Counted from the stretch's first letter, positions 40,418-50,168 are shown. The stretch is DNA of 64,000 bases from Amycolatopsis tolypomycina (GCF_900105945.1 NZ_FNSO01000004.1:1240001-1304000), one strand, 5' to 3'. Numbers and translations: made by a program. The notes: generated from the letters alone by a model not told the origin.

Positions 40418-42451
40418 GTGTCGAAGTTCCCGACCGTGCTGAAACGCCTGGTCCTCGGACGTCCGTTCCGCAGTGACCGGCTGTCCCACACGCTGCTGCC
40501 CAAGCGCATCGCGCTGCCGATCTTCGCCTCCGACGCGCTCTCGAGCGTGGCGTACGCGCCGGAAGAAATTTTCCTGACGCTGAGCGTGGCGGGTCTCTCG
40601 GCGTACGCGCTGGCGCCGTGGATCGGCATCATGGTCGCCCTGGTCATGCTCGTCGTCGTCGCGTCCTACCGGCAGAACGTGCACGCCTACCCGAGCGGCG
40701 GCGGCGACTACGAGGTCGCCAACACGAACCTGGGCGGCAGGTTCGGCCTCACGGTGGCCAGCGCGCTGCTCGTCGACTACGTGCTCACCGTCGCGGTGTC
40801 CACTTCGTCCGGTGTGGCCAACATCGGCTCGGCGGTCCCGTGGGTGGCGCAACACAAAGTGCTCGCGTCGATCGTCATCGTGGTCGTGCTGACGTCGCTG
40901 AACCTGCGCGGCATCCGCGAGTCGGGCAAGGCCTTCGCGATCCCGACGTACGGCTTCATCATCGGCATCCTGCTCATGGTCGTCTGGGGCCTGGTCCAGG
41001 CCGCCACCGGCACCGAGATGAAGGCCGAGAGCGCCGGGTTCACGCTGAACGCCGAAGGCACCTTCGCGGGCGTCGCGTACGCGTTCCTGGTGCTGCGGGC
41101 GTTCTCCTCCGGCGCGGCCGCGCTGACCGGGGTCGAGGCGATCAGCAACGGTGTCCCGGCGTTCCGGAAGCCGAAGTCGAAGAACGCCGCGACCACGCTG
41201 CTGATGATGGGCGTGCTGGCGGTCACCATGCTGGTCGGCATCATCACCCTGGCCACGATCACCGACGTCAAGTTCGCCGAGGACCCGGCGACGCAGCTCG
41301 CCGGCGCGCCCGCGGGCTACGAGCAGAAGACGATCGTCGCGCAGATCGCGCACGCGGTGTTCGCCGACTTCCCGCCGGCGTTCTACTACATCTCCTTCTC
41401 CACCGGCATCATCCTGCTGCTGGCCGCCAACACCGCGTTCAACGGCTTCCCGGTGCTCGGCTCGATCCTGGCGCAGGACCGCTACCTGCCGCGGCAGCTG
41501 CACACCCGCGGCGACCGGCTGGCGTTCTCGAACGGCATCCTGTTCCTCGCGGCGTTCGCGCTGGTCCTGATCATCGCGTTCGACGCCGAGGTCACCCGGC
41601 TCATCCAGCTCTACATCGTCGGCGTGTTCGTGTCGTTCACGGTGAGCCAGGCCGGCATGATCCGGCACTGGAACCGGTTGCTGGCCAAGGAAACCGACCC
41701 GGGCGTGCGGCGGCGGATGCGGCGCTCGCAGACGGTCAACGCGATCGGCCTGACGATGACCGCGACCGTCCTGGTGATCGTGCTCATCACCAAGTTCCTG
41801 CTCGGCGCCTGGATCGCGATCGCCGCCATGGTGGCGATCTACGTGCTGATGACGGCGATCCGGCGGCACTACGACCGGGTGGCCGACGAGCTGAAGGACC
41901 TCGGCGACACCCCGACCGTGCTGCCCTCGCGCAACCACGCCATCGTCCTGGTGTCCAAACTGCACCGTCCGACGCTGCGCGCGCTGGCCTACGCCAAGGC
42001 GATGCGCCCGGACGTCCTCGAAGCCGTGACGGTCAATGTGGACGATGCGGACACGCGGCGCCTGACCCAGGAATGGGACGCGCACAACTTCAAGGTGCCG
42101 CTGAAGGTCGTCGAGTCGCCCTACCGCGAGATCACGAAGCCGGTGCTCGACTACGTGAAGCGCGTGCGCGGTGACAATCCGCGCAACGTGGTCACCGTGT
42201 TCATCCCGGAGTACGTGGTCGGGCACTGGTGGGAGCAGGTGCTGCACAACCAGAGCGCGCTGCGGCTCAAGGGCAGGCTGCTGTTCCAGTCCGGCGTGAT
42301 CGTGGCGAGCGTGCCGTGGCAGCTGGAGTCGTCGGCCAAGGCGGCCGCGCGGGTCCGGAACGAGCGCCCGGCGGCCGGCGACGTCCGCCGCGGGTTCTCG
42401 GCCAACGGGAAGCCGGTCGCGGCGCCGAAGCCCAAGGAGCCTGCCGAATGA
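40418..42451 (+). CDS. APC-family permease with C-terminal cytoplasmic domain (Rv2690c-like)
   Basis: This 677-residue protein has about 12 membrane helices in residues 30-480 and a soluble C-terminal domain of about 190 residues. The first helices contain PIFASDALSSVAYAPEEIFLT, typical of the KUP-like/APC group related to Rv2690c. SYRQNVHAYPSGGGDYEVA is a conserved substrate-loop segment. The tail (HAIVLVSKLHRPTLRALAYA) resembles a USP-like domain and may sense a nucleotide. It probably imports amino acids or potassium; the divergent TrkA pair would fit the latter. GTG 40415 or 40418 starts it. Confidence 0.85.
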   Translation: MSKFPTVLKRLVLGRPFRSDRLSHTLLPKRIALPIFASDALSSVAYAPEEIFLTLSVAGLSAYALAPWIGIMVALVMLVVVASYRQNVHAYPSGGGDYEVANTNLGGRFGLTVASALLVDYVLTVAVSTSSGVANIGSAVPWVAQHKVLASIVIVVVLTSLNLRGIRESGKAFAIPTYGFIIGILLMVVWGLVQAATGTEMKAESAGFTLNAEGTFAGVAYAFLVLRAFSSGAAALTGVEAISNGVPAFRKPKSKNAATTLLMMGVLAVTMLVGIITLATITDVKFAEDPATQLAGAPAGYEQKTIVAQIAHAVFADFPPAFYYISFSTGIILLLAANTAFNGFPVLGSILAQDRYLPRQLHTRGDRLAFSNGILFLAAFALVLIIAFDAEVTRLIQLYIVGVFVSFTVSQAGMIRHWNRLLAKETDPGVRRRMRRSQTVNAIGLTMTATVLVIVLITKFLLGAWIAIAAMVAIYVLMTAIRRHYDRVADELKDLGDTPTVLPSRNHAIVLVSKLHRPTLRALAYAKAMRPDVLEAVTVNVDDADTRRLTQEWDAHNFKVPLKVVESPYREITKPVLDYVKRVRGDNPRNVVTVFIPEYVVGHWWEQVLHNQSALRLKGRLLFQSGVIVASVPWQLESSAKAAARVRNERPAAGDVRRGFSANGKPVAAPKPKEPAE

Positions 42452-43635
42452 CCAGCTGGCTGGGCCGGGTCCTCGAGGTCGAGGTGGGCGCGGTGGCGCA
42501 CGGCGGGCACTGCGTCGCGCGCGCGGACGGGCGGGTCGTGTTCGTCCGGCACGCGCTGCCGGGCGAGCAGGTCCGCGTCGAGATCACCGAGGACAACGGC
42601 GGTTCGTTCTGCCGCGGGGACGCGATCGAGGTGCTTTCGGCGTCGCCGCACCGGGTGCCGCCGCCGTGCCCGCTGGCGGTGCCCGGCGGCTGCGGCGGCT
42701 GCGACTGGCAGCACGCGGACCCGGACCACCAGCGTTCGCTCAAGGCGTCGGTCGTGGCGGAGCAGCTGCGGCGGCTGGCGGGGATCGAGCGCGAGGTCGT
42801 CGTGGAGGCCCTCGACGGCGGGCCGCTGGACTGGCGCAGCCGGGTCCGGCTGGTCGCCGGGCGCGACGGCCGTGCCGGGCTGCGCGCCCACCACAGCCAC
42901 CGCGTGGTGGCGCTGGACGACTGCCCGATCGCGGTCCCCGGCGAGCTCGACGACGTCCTGGCGCGGCGCTGGCGGCCGGGCAGCGAGCTGGAGGTCACCC
43001 GCGACGGTGACGGCGACGTGCACGTCCGGGAGCTGTCGACCGTGCGCGGGAAGGTGCGGGCGCGGCAGCTGAGCGGCGGCGTCGCGGTCCAGCACGCGGC
43101 GGGCCGCGACTGGCGCCTCGACGCACACGGCTTCTGGCAGGTCCACCCGGCGGCGGCGTCGACGCTGGCCGCGGTCGTGGGGGAGTGGGCGGAGGCTCCG
43201 TCCGGGGGCACGGCCTGGGACCTCTACGCGGGGGTCGGGCTGTTCGCCTCGGTGCTGGCGGCGCAGGTCGGCGCTTCGGGCCACGTGCTGGCGGTCGAGT
43301 CCGGCCGGCGCGCGGTCGCCGACGGCGAGCGCAACCTCGCGGACCTGCCGCAGGTTTCGTGGCGTGCGGGGCGCGTGGAGCACGTGCTGGCGTCGGCGGC
43401 CAAGCCGGTCGACGTGGTGGTGCTGGACCCGCCTCGCAAGGGCGCGGGCAAGGCGGTCGTGGAGTCGATCGTGGCAGGTTCACCCGATCGAGTCGTGTAC
43501 GTGGCCTGCGACCCGGCGGCACTGGCCCGTGACCTGGCGTTCTTCAGCGCCCACGGCTATTCGCTGACGGATTTGAGGGCGTTCGACGCGTTCCCGATGA
43601 CCCACCACGTGGAGTGCGTGGCGCTGCTGTCCTGA
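42448..43635 (+). CDS. TrmA/RumA-family RNA (uracil-5-)-methyltransferase
   Basis: This 395-residue protein methylates uridine C5 in rRNA or tRNA with AdoMet. An N-terminal TRAM domain (residues about 1-62) is followed by Cys74, Cys82 and Cys85 (PPPCPLAVPGGCGGC), probable ligands of a 4Fe-4S cluster. The AdoMet motif WDLYAGVGLFASVLA lies near residue 257. The catalytic Cys354 is in VYVACDPAALARDL and the base Glu in HHVECVAL. It corresponds to Rv2689c. Its ATG overlaps the permease stop codon. Confidence 0.9.
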   Translation: MTSWLGRVLEVEVGAVAHGGHCVARADGRVVFVRHALPGEQVRVEITEDNGGSFCRGDAIEVLSASPHRVPPPCPLAVPGGCGGCDWQHADPDHQRSLKASVVAEQLRRLAGIEREVVVEALDGGPLDWRSRVRLVAGRDGRAGLRAHHSHRVVALDDCPIAVPGELDDVLARRWRPGSELEVTRDGDGDVHVRELSTVRGKVRARQLSGGVAVQHAAGRDWRLDAHGFWQVHPAAASTLAAVVGEWAEAPSGGTAWDLYAGVGLFASVLAAQVGASGHVLAVESGRRAVADGERNLADLPQVSWRAGRVEHVLASAAKPVDVVVLDPPRKGAGKAVVESIVAGSPDRVVYVACDPAALARDLAFFSAHGYSLTDLRAFDAFPMTHHVECVALLS

Positions 43636-43639
43636 GTTT

Positions 43640-43662
43640 TTGTCGGTGGTGGTCGCCACACT
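43640..43662 (+). promoter_or_regulatory. RecA-NDp/PafBC-like promoter, probably leaderless
   Basis: TTGTCGGTG at 43640-43648 matches the consensus tTGTCRGTG exactly. After 8 bp comes CACACT (43657-43662) at the -10 place, which departs from TAnnnT at the first base. ATG 43669 lies 6 bp further, where transcription would start. In mycobacteria this motif drives LexA-independent, PafBC-dependent DNA-damage induction. Confidence 0.5.
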
Positions 43663-43668
43663 GTCGCC

Positions 43669-44232
43669 ATGACCGAATTCGATGACTTCGACCTCGCGGC
43701 TTCAACGGTGACCGGCCTGGTCACCGCGGTCCGTGCCGACCAGTGGGCGCACCCGACGGCGTGCCAGGACTGGGACGTGCGCGCGGTGGTGAACCACCTG
43801 GCGCACGGAAACGCGAAAGTGGCGTTCTGGGCGGGCGCGGGCCCGCCGGTCCCGGACGGCGATTACCTGGGGCCGTCGCCCGTTTCGGCGTTCGCCGCAT
43901 CGGTGGCGGCGGCCCGGGCGGTGCTGGCCGCACCCGGGCTCCTCGCGCGGCAGGTGACAACGCCGCTCGGTGAGGTGCCGGGGGTGTTCCTGGTGCACAT
44001 GAGGGTGAACGAGTACCTCGCCCACGGCTGGGACATCGCGGACGCGACCGGGCAGCCGACGGACCTGCTGCCCGACCTGGCGGCCCAGGCGCTGGCGCAG
44101 TGGCGCACCCGGTTCGGCTCGACGCCGAGGCAGCCGGGCGGCCCGTTCGGCCCGGAGATCCCGGCACCCCCGGACGCAACGGCGGCCGACCGGCTGGCGG
44201 CGTTCCTCGGCCGGAAGGCGGTGAACGGCTAG
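43669..44232 (+). CDS. TIGR03086/mycothiol-dependent maleylpyruvate isomerase-like (DinB superfamily)
   Basis: This 187-residue protein has the four-helix DinB/MDMPI N-terminal fold. Likely metal-binding His residues are in VRAVVNHLAHG (about residue 43) and EYLAHGWDIADATG (about residue 117). Members of this family act with mycothiol or are induced by DNA damage; the reaction here is unknown. There is no ribosome binding site, and a PafBC-type promoter lies directly upstream, which supports a leaderless damage-induced gene. The gene ends about 140 bp before repeat array B. Confidence 0.8.
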   Translation: MTEFDDFDLAASTVTGLVTAVRADQWAHPTACQDWDVRAVVNHLAHGNAKVAFWAGAGPPVPDGDYLGPSPVSAFAASVAAARAVLAAPGLLARQVTTPLGEVPGVFLVHMRVNEYLAHGWDIADATGQPTDLLPDLAAQALAQWRTRFGSTPRQPGGPFGPEIPAPPDATAADRLAAFLGRKAVNG

Positions 44233-44374
44233 AGACCAGGCTTCCGGCCCGAGAACGGCGGCCGGACCGGGCGGGGTCGCCACGTTCCGGTGCTCGGCAG
44301 GTGCTTTCGGTGGTCGCAGGGGCGATTCGGCGGTGGTCGGGGTTCGGCGGGCCGGCGCGGGGTTGCGTGCACGC

Positions 44375-44467
44375 TGTCGCGTGTCGACCTTCCAGTCACG
44401 CGTGTCGACCCTCCAGTCACGCGTGTCGACCCTCCAGTCACGCGTGTCGGCCCTCCAGTCACGCGGG
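44375..44467. repeat. 21-bp-phased TCACGCG array B, left part
   Basis: Five units start at 44375, 44396, 44417, 44438 and 44459, all 21 bp apart. The unit is TCACGCGTGTCGACCCTCCAG with small changes. The last unit is cut after TCACGCGGG by the IS3 element. The preceding stretch 44233-44374 shows no gene or element. Confidence 0.9.
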
Positions 44468-44531
44468 TGGAGTTGCCCCGTGGGGCCGGACACCTTGATT
44501 CCAGACAGTGGTCTGGAGGGAGGATGTCCTG

Positions 44532-44822
44532 ATGTCTTCCAGGTCGAAGTATCCGGAGCAGTTCCGACGGGACGCGGTCGAGCTGGTCAACTCGAGTGAC
44601 CGGCCGTTGCGGCAGATCGCCCGCGAACTAGGGGTCAACCACGAGACCCTGCGGGCGTGGGTCAACACCGCCAAGCAGGCCGCGGAGGCCGGGCCGCCGG
44701 CAGAAGACCCGGCGGAGGCCCTGGAGGTGACGCGGTTGCGGAAGCAGGTCGCTGAGCTGCAGAAAGAGAAGGAGATCCTGCGGAAAGCGGCCGCCTATTT
44801 TGCGCGCGAGATGGATCGATGA
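44532..44822 (+). CDS. IS3-family transposase OrfA
   Basis: This 96-residue DNA-binding subunit has a helix-turn-helix (YPEQFRRDAVELVNSS, then IARELGVNHETLRAWV) and a C-terminal leucine-zipper-like coiled coil (VTRLRKQVAELQKEKEILRK). ATG 44532 follows GGGAGGA by about 8 nt; GTG 44508 is an in-frame alternative. The stop overlaps the orfB ATG (ATGA). The fused OrfAB transposase is expected to arise by -1 frameshifting near the end of orfA; TTTTG at about 44799 is one possible slip site, not proven. Confidence 0.9.
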   Translation: MSSRSKYPEQFRRDAVELVNSSDRPLRQIARELGVNHETLRAWVNTAKQAAEAGPPAEDPAEALEVTRLRKQVAELQKEKEILRKAAAYFAREMDR

Positions 44823-45700
44823 TCTACCGCTACCGGTTCATCTCCGAACACCGCGCCATCTACGGCGTCAAGCGGTTGTGCCAGGTCCTGGGCCTGCGCC
44901 GGCAAGGCTTCCACGAATGGGTCGCCGCCGAAGCAGCCCGGATCCGCCGGGCGGAGGCCGAGGCCGAACTGGTCCGGCTGATCACCGAGATCCATGCCGA
45001 ACACCAGGGTGCCTACGGCGTCCCGCGGATCACCGCCGAACTGCACCGCCGCGGGATCGTGGTGAACCACAAGCGGGTCGAGCGGCTCATGCGCGCACAC
45101 GACCTGGCCGGGATCACCCGCCGCAAACGCCGAGCGTTGACCCGGCCTGCGGCCGGCCCGGTCACCCCAGCACAGGACCTGATCCGCCGCGACTTCACCG
45201 CCGAGAAACCCGGGACACGGCTGGTCGGGGACATCACCTGCCTGCCCACCTTCGAGGGCTGGCTCTACCTGGCCACCGTCATCGACCTGCACACCCGGGA
45301 GGTCATCGGCCACGCCATGGCCGACCACATGCGCACCGACCTCGTCTGCGACGCCATCGACCTCGCGACCGCCCGCGGCCTCATCCAGCCCGACGCGGTG
45401 TTCCACTCCGACCGCGGAGTCCAATACACGAGCAGCCAGTTCCGGGCCGCCCTCGCCGAGCACCGGATCCGCCCGTCGGTCGGGCGGGTGGGGTCCTGCT
45501 ACGACAACGCCGTCGCCGAAGCCTTCTTCGCCACCCTGAAGACCGAAATCGGTGTCTCGATCTGGCGCACCCGCGCCGAGGCGCGCCAGGACGTGTTCAC
45601 CTGGCTGCACTACTACAACCACAACCGGCTGCACTCAACGGTCGGCCAGAACACCCCAGCCGAAGCCCGAATCAACTATCGTCAGGCCTCAGCTGCCTGA
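44819..45700 (+). CDS. IS3-family transposase OrfB (DDE integrase domain)
   Basis: This 293-residue protein has the N-terminal HTH_21 segment (YGVPRITAELHRRGIVVNHK) and an rve integrase core. The DDE triad is Asp138 (VGDITCL), Asp198 (HSDRGVQY) and Glu234 (AVAEAFF), with the 35-residue D-E spacing typical of IS3. A Lys/Arg follows at the expected distance. The frame is complete, so the element may still be active. Start ATG 44819 overlaps the orfA stop. Confidence 0.93.
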   Translation: MIYRYRFISEHRAIYGVKRLCQVLGLRRQGFHEWVAAEAARIRRAEAEAELVRLITEIHAEHQGAYGVPRITAELHRRGIVVNHKRVERLMRAHDLAGITRRKRRALTRPAAGPVTPAQDLIRRDFTAEKPGTRLVGDITCLPTFEGWLYLATVIDLHTREVIGHAMADHMRTDLVCDAIDLATARGLIQPDAVFHSDRGVQYTSSQFRAALAEHRIRPSVGRVGSCYDNAVAEAFFATLKTEIGVSIWRTRAEARQDVFTWLHYYNHNRLHSTVGQNTPAEARINYRQASAA

Positions 45701-45733
45701 AAACCCCGTGTCCGCCTCACCGGGGCAACTCCA

Positions 45734-45970
45734 CGGGTCGGCCGTGTGGGTGCGCGTGTCGACCCTCCAGTCACGCGTGTCGGCCCTCCAGTCACGCGGG
45801 TCGGCCGTGTGGGTGCGCGTGTCGACCTTCCAGTCACGCGTGTCGACCCTCCAGTCACGCGTGTCGACGCTCCAGTCACGCGGGTCGGCCGTGTGGGTGC
45901 GCGTGTCGACCTTCCAGTCACGTGGGTCGGCCGTGTGGGTGCGCGAGTCGACCCCTGGGGTGCGCGGGTC
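45734..45970. repeat. 21-bp-phased TCACGCG array B, right part
   Basis: Eleven units continue the array at 45750, 45771, 45792, 45813, 45834, 45855, 45876, 45897, 45918, 45939 and 45960, all 21 bp apart. Two unit types are mixed: TCACGCGTGTCGACC-CTCCAG and GTGCGCGTGTCGACC, with linker GGGTCGGCCGTGTGG. Removing the IS and one CGGG leaves 21 bp between units 44459 and 45750. Confidence 0.9.
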
Positions 45971-45990
45971 ACCCGATGCATGCTGCGGGA

Positions 45991-46016
45991 CGCCCGCCGC
46001 CGCGCAGCGGCGGGCG
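45991..46016. terminator. GC-rich hairpin after the membrane-protein gene
   Basis: A 10-bp stem (45991-46000 and 46007-46016) with loop CGCGCA lies about 125 bp past the minus-strand gene at 46143. It has no T-tract and is only a weak terminator candidate. The rest of 45971-46142 contains nothing recognisable. Confidence 0.35.
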
Positions 46017-46142
46017 CTCAGCCGCTGCGCCGGGATCGGGAGGTGGCTGCTGCGCGGTGGTGCGGCGGTTGCCGCTGGGCATGCGCGGCGTTGCTGCGCG
46101 CCGATACGGCGGATACCGCTCAGCCCGGGCGGCGGCGGCCGT

Positions 46143-46577
46143 TCAGCCTGCCCGGCGCACCGCGAACGCCGCGGCCAGCCCGGTCACCGTCATCGCCACG
46201 CCCGACACCAGCAGCACCCACGCTCCCGCACCCGGGGCGATCCGGGCCGAGGGCTGGAAGCGGGCCACGTGCGGCAGCGTCACCACCAGGTGCCGCAGCA
46301 CCACGCCGGTCACCACCAGGCCGGGCAGGCACGCCATCGCCAAAGGCTCGTCGCGGTTGCGGACCAGCGTCAGGTACGTCAGCGTGCCCGCCGCGAGCAC
46401 CGCCGCCGCGCACACCAGGCGGAGGCTCACCGCCAGCTCGGGGTCGGGCGTGCCCGGATCCAGCACGCCCGCGTGCCGGGCCGTGCGCAGGGTCAGCCCG
46501 GCGATCACCCCGAGCCCGGCCGCGGCCGCCAGGACCGCGCGCGGGACCCGGCTGCGCCTGCCCGGTCGCTGCTGCAC
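46143..46577 (-). CDS. Four-helix membrane protein of unknown function
   Basis: This 144-residue protein starts with a basic segment (QQRPGRRSRVPR) and has four hydrophobic helices (about residues 14-30, 50-70, 82-100 and 117-138). No motif or family is recognised. It ends in repeat-rich DNA and follows the aldehyde dehydrogenase gene by 21 bp on the same strand, so it may be the last gene of that transcript. The GTG start is the first in frame but lacks a clear ribosome site. Confidence 0.6.
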   Translation of the reverse strand: MQQRPGRRSRVPRAVLAAAAGLGVIAGLTLRTARHAGVLDPGTPDPELAVSLRLVCAAAVLAAGTLTYLTLVRNRDEPLAMACLPGLVVTGVVLRHLVVTLPHVARFQPSARIAPGAGAWVLLVSGVAMTVTGLAAAFAVRRAG

Positions 46578-46598
46578 TCCGGCAGCATAAGCGCGTGC

Positions 46599-48068
46599 TC
46601 AGCCCCCGAACCAGTGTTGCGGTCCCGGGCGCAGGTTCTGGTAGATGTGCTTGACCTCGGTGTACTCGGCCAGCCCCGTCGGGCCCAGCTCGCGGCCGAA
46701 CCCGGACTGCTTGTAGCCGCCCCACTCGGCCTGGGGCAGGTACGGGTGGAAGTCGTTGATCCACACCGTCCCGTGGCGCAGCCGTCCGGCGACCCGCTGC
46801 GCCCGCGAAGCGTCGTTCGTGAACACCGCGCCGGCCAGTCCGTAGTGCGTGTCGTTGGCGATGCGGACCGCGTCGTCCTCGTCGGTGAACGTCTCGACCG
46901 TCAGGACCGGGCCGAACGACTCGTCGACGACCGCCGACGACCCCTGTTTCACCTGGTCGAGGATGGTCGGCAGGTAGTAGAAGCCGTCGGCGAGGGCCGG
47001 GTCGTCCGGGCGGCGGCCGCCCGTGCGCAGCACCGCGCCCTCGGCCAGCGCCGCCGCCACGTACGCCTCGACCTTCTCGCGGTGCGCCGCCGAGATCAGC
47101 GGGCCCGTTTCGGCCTGCGCGTCGAACGGGCCGCCGAGGCGGATCCGCTCTGCCCGGCGCACCAGCTCGTCGACGAACTCGTCGTGCCACTCGCGCTGCA
47201 CGATCAGCCGCGCGCCCGCCGAGCACACCTGGCCCGAGTGCAGGAACACCGCCGTCAGCGCGTAGTCGACCGCGGTCTCGAAGTCGGCGTCGGCGAACAC
47301 CACGTTCGGGTTCTTCCCGCCCAGCTCCAGTGCCACCTTCTTGACCGTCCCGGCGGCCGCCGCGGCGATCACCTTGCCGGTCGCCAGGCCGCCGGTGAAC
47401 GACACCAGGTCGACGTCCGGGTGGGACGCCAGCGGCGCGCCCGCCTCGGCGCCCGCGCCGAGCACCAGGTTGCCCGCGCCCGGCGGCAGGCCGGCCTCGG
47501 TGAGCAGCTTCATGAACAGGATCGCCGTGTGCGGGGTCAGCTCGCTGGGCTTGAGCACGAACGTGTTGCCCGCGGCCAGCGCGGGCGCGATCTTCCACAC
47601 GGTCTGCAGCAGCGGGTAGTTCCAGGGCGTGATCAGCCCGCAGACACCGACCGGCTCGTGCACGATCCGGCTGATCGCGTCCGGGTTGCCGGTGTCGACG
47701 ACGCGCCCGGCGTCCTGGGCCGCGAGCTTGCCGAAGTAGCGCAGGCAGGCGGCGATGTCGGCCATGTCGTAGCGGCTCTCGACCAGGCGCTTGCCGGTGT
47801 CGAGCGACTCGGCGCGGGCGAACGCCTCGGCGTCGCGGTCGAGCAGGTCCGCGGTGCGCAGCAGCAGGTCGCCGCGCAGGTGCGCGGGCGTGGCGGGCCA
47901 CGGACCGGTGTCGAACGCCCGGCGCGCCGCCGCGATGGCGGCCTCGGTGTCCTTCGCGGTGCCCTCGGCGACCGTCGCGACCAGGGAACCGTCGGCCGGG
48001 CAGCGGATCTCGCGGCGCCCGCCGTCCACCGCGTCCACCCATTCGCCGCCGATGAAGAAATCCGCCAT
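46599..48068 (-). CDS. Aldehyde dehydrogenase, betaine-aldehyde dehydrogenase-like
   Basis: This 489-residue NAD(P)+-dependent enzyme shows the ALDH pattern: [33 protein letters not shown] (cofactor site), the general base Glu in [14 protein letters not shown] and the nucleophile Cys in [11 protein letters not shown]. It resembles BetB/GbsA enzymes that oxidise betaine aldehyde or aminoaldehydes. No choline dehydrogenase is nearby, so the substrate stays open. Starts at ATG 48068 and 48077 are both possible. It is divergent from dxs. Confidence 0.85.
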   Translation of the reverse strand: MADFFIGGEWVDAVDGGRREIRCPADGSLVATVAEGTAKDTEAAIAAARRAFDTGPWPATPAHLRGDLLLRTADLLDRDAEAFARAESLDTGKRLVESRYDMADIAACLRYFGKLAAQDAGRVVDTGNPDAISRIVHEPVGVCGLITPWNYPLLQTVWKIAPALAAGNTFVLKPSELTPHTAILFMKLLTEAGLPPGAGNLVLGAGAEAGAPLASHPDVDLVSFTGGLATGKVIAAAAAGTVKKVALELGGKNPNVVFADADFETAVDYALTAVFLHSGQVCSAGARLIVQREWHDEFVDELVRRAERIRLGGPFDAQAETGPLISAAHREKVEAYVAAALAEGAVLRTGGRRPDDPALADGFYYLPTILDQVKQGSSAVVDESFGPVLTVETFTDEDDAVRIANDTHYGLAGAVFTNDASRAQRVAGRLRHGTVWINDFHPYLPQAEWGGYKQSGFGRELGPTGLAEYTEVKHIYQNLRPGPQHWFGG

Positions 48069-48243
48069 GCGATCCATTCTCGTGGCCACGCCGCGTGACC
48101 GCCACAGCGCCGCGGGGAGGCGCGGGTCACCCGGCGTGCTGACCTGTGGTCGCGCTCCGGCTGTGACGCCGGACGCGGCCTGCGGCCGGGCTCTGGCGGG
48201 TCTCCGTAGACTGGCCGGAACCGAGCGAGTGAGGTGGAGACGA

Positions 48244-50157
48244 GTGACGATGCTGGAGTCCGTGAGCGGACCGGCGGACCTGAAGCGCATGAGTGTCGAG
48301 GACCTCGGCGAACTGGCCGCCGAGATCCGGGACTTCCTCGTCGACAAGGTCCGGCGGGCGGGCGGTCACCTGGGGCCGAACCTCGGCGTCGTCGAGCTGA
48401 CACTGGCGCTGCACCGCGTGTTCGACTCGCCGCGTGACGCGATCGTGTGGGACGTCGGGCACCAGGCGTACGTCCACAAGCTCGTCACCGGCCGCGCGGC
48501 CGGGTTCGACCTGCTGCGCCAGACCGGCGGGGTCACCGGTTACCCGTCGCGCGCGGAGAGTGAGCACGACTGGGTGGAGAGCAGCCACGCGTCGTCCGGT
48601 CTGTCCTATGTGGACGGCCTGGCAAAGGCGTTCGAGCTGGCCGGCGGCGGGCGGCACGCGATCGCCGTCGTCGGCGACGGCGCGCTCACCGGCGGCATGT
48701 GCTGGGAGGCGCTCAACAACATCGCCGCGCACCGGGAGCGCCCGGTCGTCGTCGTGATCAACGACAACGGGCGCTCGTACTCGCCGACCATCGGCGGCGT
48801 GGCCGACCACCTCGCGGCGCTGCGCCTGCAGCCCGGCTACGAGCGGCTCCTCGACGGCGGCCGCGAGATCCTCAAGCACACCCCGGTCCTCGGGAAGCCG
48901 ATCTACGCGGCGCTGCACGCGGCGAAGGCCGGCCTGAAGGACGCGCTGAGCCCGCAGGCGATGTTCTCCGACCTGGGCCTGAAGTATCTCGGCCCGGTCG
49001 ACGGGCACGACCAGGTGGCGCTGGAGAAGGCCTTCCACAGCGCGAAGTCGTTCGGCGGCGCGGTGATCGTGCACGTGGTCACCGAGAAGGGCCACGGCTA
49101 CGCGCCCGCCGTCAACCACGAGCACGACCAGATGCACCAGACCGACCCGATCGACCCGGAGACCGGCCTGCCGCCGGTGAAGGGCCCGAGCTGGACCGGC
49201 GTGTTCGGCGACGAGCTGGCGAAGATCGGCAGCAGGCGCGAGGACGTCGTCGCGATCACCGCGGCGATGCTGCGCTCGACCGGGCTGGACAAGTTCGCCG
49301 ACGCGTTCCCGGACCGCTGGTACGACGTCGGCATCGCCGAGCAGCACGCGGTCACCTCGGCCGCGGGCCTGGCCATGGGCGGGCTGCACCCGGTGGTGGC
49401 GATCTACTCGACGTTCCTCAACCGCGCGTTCGACCAGGTGCTGATGGACGTGGCGCTGCACCGCCTGCCGGTGACGCTGGTGCTCGACCGGGCCGGCATC
49501 ACCGGGCCGGACGGGCCGAGCCACCACGGCATGTGGGACCTGTCGCTGCTCGGCATGGTGCCGGGCATGCGGGTGGCGGCGCCCCGCGACCCGGCCACGC
49601 TGCGCGAGGAGCTGAACGAGGCCGTCGACGTCGCCGACGGGCCGACGGCGCTGCGGTTCTCGAAGGGCAAGGTCGGCACGGACGTCACGGCCGTCGAGCG
49701 GATCGGCACGGTCGACGTGCTGCGCCGCCCGGCCGAGGGTGCCGACGTGCTGCTGGTGACCGTCGGCGCGTTCGCGACGCTCGGGCTGGCGGCCGCCGAC
49801 CGGCTGGCCGACCAGGGGATCGGCGTGACGGTGGTGGACCCGCGCTGGGTGCTGCCGGTGCCGGCCGAGCTGGTGGCGCTGGCGTCGCAGCACAAGCTGG
49901 TGGTGACGGTCGAGGACAGCGGGCGGCACGGCGGTTTCGGGTCGGCTTTGGCCGCGATGTTCCGGGACGCCGAGTGCGACGTGCCGCTGCGGGACCTGGC
50001 GGTGCCGCAGTCGTTCCACGACCACGGCAGCCGCGACGAGGTCCTGGGGCGGATCGGGCTGACCGCGCAGGACGTGGCTCGGCGGGTGACGGAGTGGGCC
50101 TCCGGGCGGCTGGGCACCGCGGAAGAGCCGGCGAAGAACAGCGCCGACCGCAGCTGA
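48244..50157 (+). CDS. dxs: 1-deoxy-D-xylulose-5-phosphate synthase
   Basis: This 637-residue TPP enzyme condenses pyruvate and glyceraldehyde-3-phosphate, the first step of the MEP isoprenoid pathway. The N-terminal part has [28 protein letters not shown] and the TPP motif [18 protein letters not shown] near residues 140-160. The transketolase pyrimidine domain has [21 protein letters not shown] 48244 is supported by GAGGTGG six bases upstream. It stands close to the trmA-like gene, as dxs1 (Rv2682c) does in M. tuberculosis. A strong terminator follows. Confidence 0.96.
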   Translation: MTMLESVSGPADLKRMSVEDLGELAAEIRDFLVDKVRRAGGHLGPNLGVVELTLALHRVFDSPRDAIVWDVGHQAYVHKLVTGRAAGFDLLRQTGGVTGYPSRAESEHDWVESSHASSGLSYVDGLAKAFELAGGGRHAIAVVGDGALTGGMCWEALNNIAAHRERPVVVVINDNGRSYSPTIGGVADHLAALRLQPGYERLLDGGREILKHTPVLGKPIYAALHAAKAGLKDALSPQAMFSDLGLKYLGPVDGHDQVALEKAFHSAKSFGGAVIVHVVTEKGHGYAPAVNHEHDQMHQTDPIDPETGLPPVKGPSWTGVFGDELAKIGSRREDVVAITAAMLRSTGLDKFADAFPDRWYDVGIAEQHAVTSAAGLAMGGLHPVVAIYSTFLNRAFDQVLMDVALHRLPVTLVLDRAGITGPDGPSHHGMWDLSLLGMVPGMRVAAPRDPATLREELNEAVDVADGPTALRFSKGKVGTDVTAVERIGTVDVLRRPAEGADVLLVTVGAFATLGLAAADRLADQGIGVTVVDPRWVLPVPAELVALASQHKLVVTVEDSGRHGGFGSALAAMFRDAECDVPLRDLAVPQSFHDHGSRDEVLGRIGLTAQDVARRVTEWASGRLGTAEEPAKNSADRS

Positions 50158-50168
50158 GTGAACCGTTT

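Larger units (their letters stand above)
44468..45733 (+). mobile_element. IS3-family insertion sequence, apparently intact
   Basis: The 1266-bp element has inverted ends: TGGAGTTGCCCCG at the left and its complement CGGGGCAACTCCA at the right, with looser similarity (GGACAC) further in. CGGG stands on both sides (44464-44467 and 45734-45737), a 4-bp target duplication. It contains overlapping orfA and orfB with orfB in the -1 frame, as usual for IS3. All catalytic residues are present. It interrupts repeat array B. Confidence 0.93.

Noticed and set aside
44508..44531. GTG 44508 as the orfA start
   Set aside because: ATG 44532 has a well-spaced GGGAGGA and begins the family-typical sequence; the upstream codons overlap that ribosome site.
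44375..45970. Array B as a CRISPR locus
   Set aside because: Units are contiguous with no unique spacers, the period is 21 bp, and no cas genes are present.
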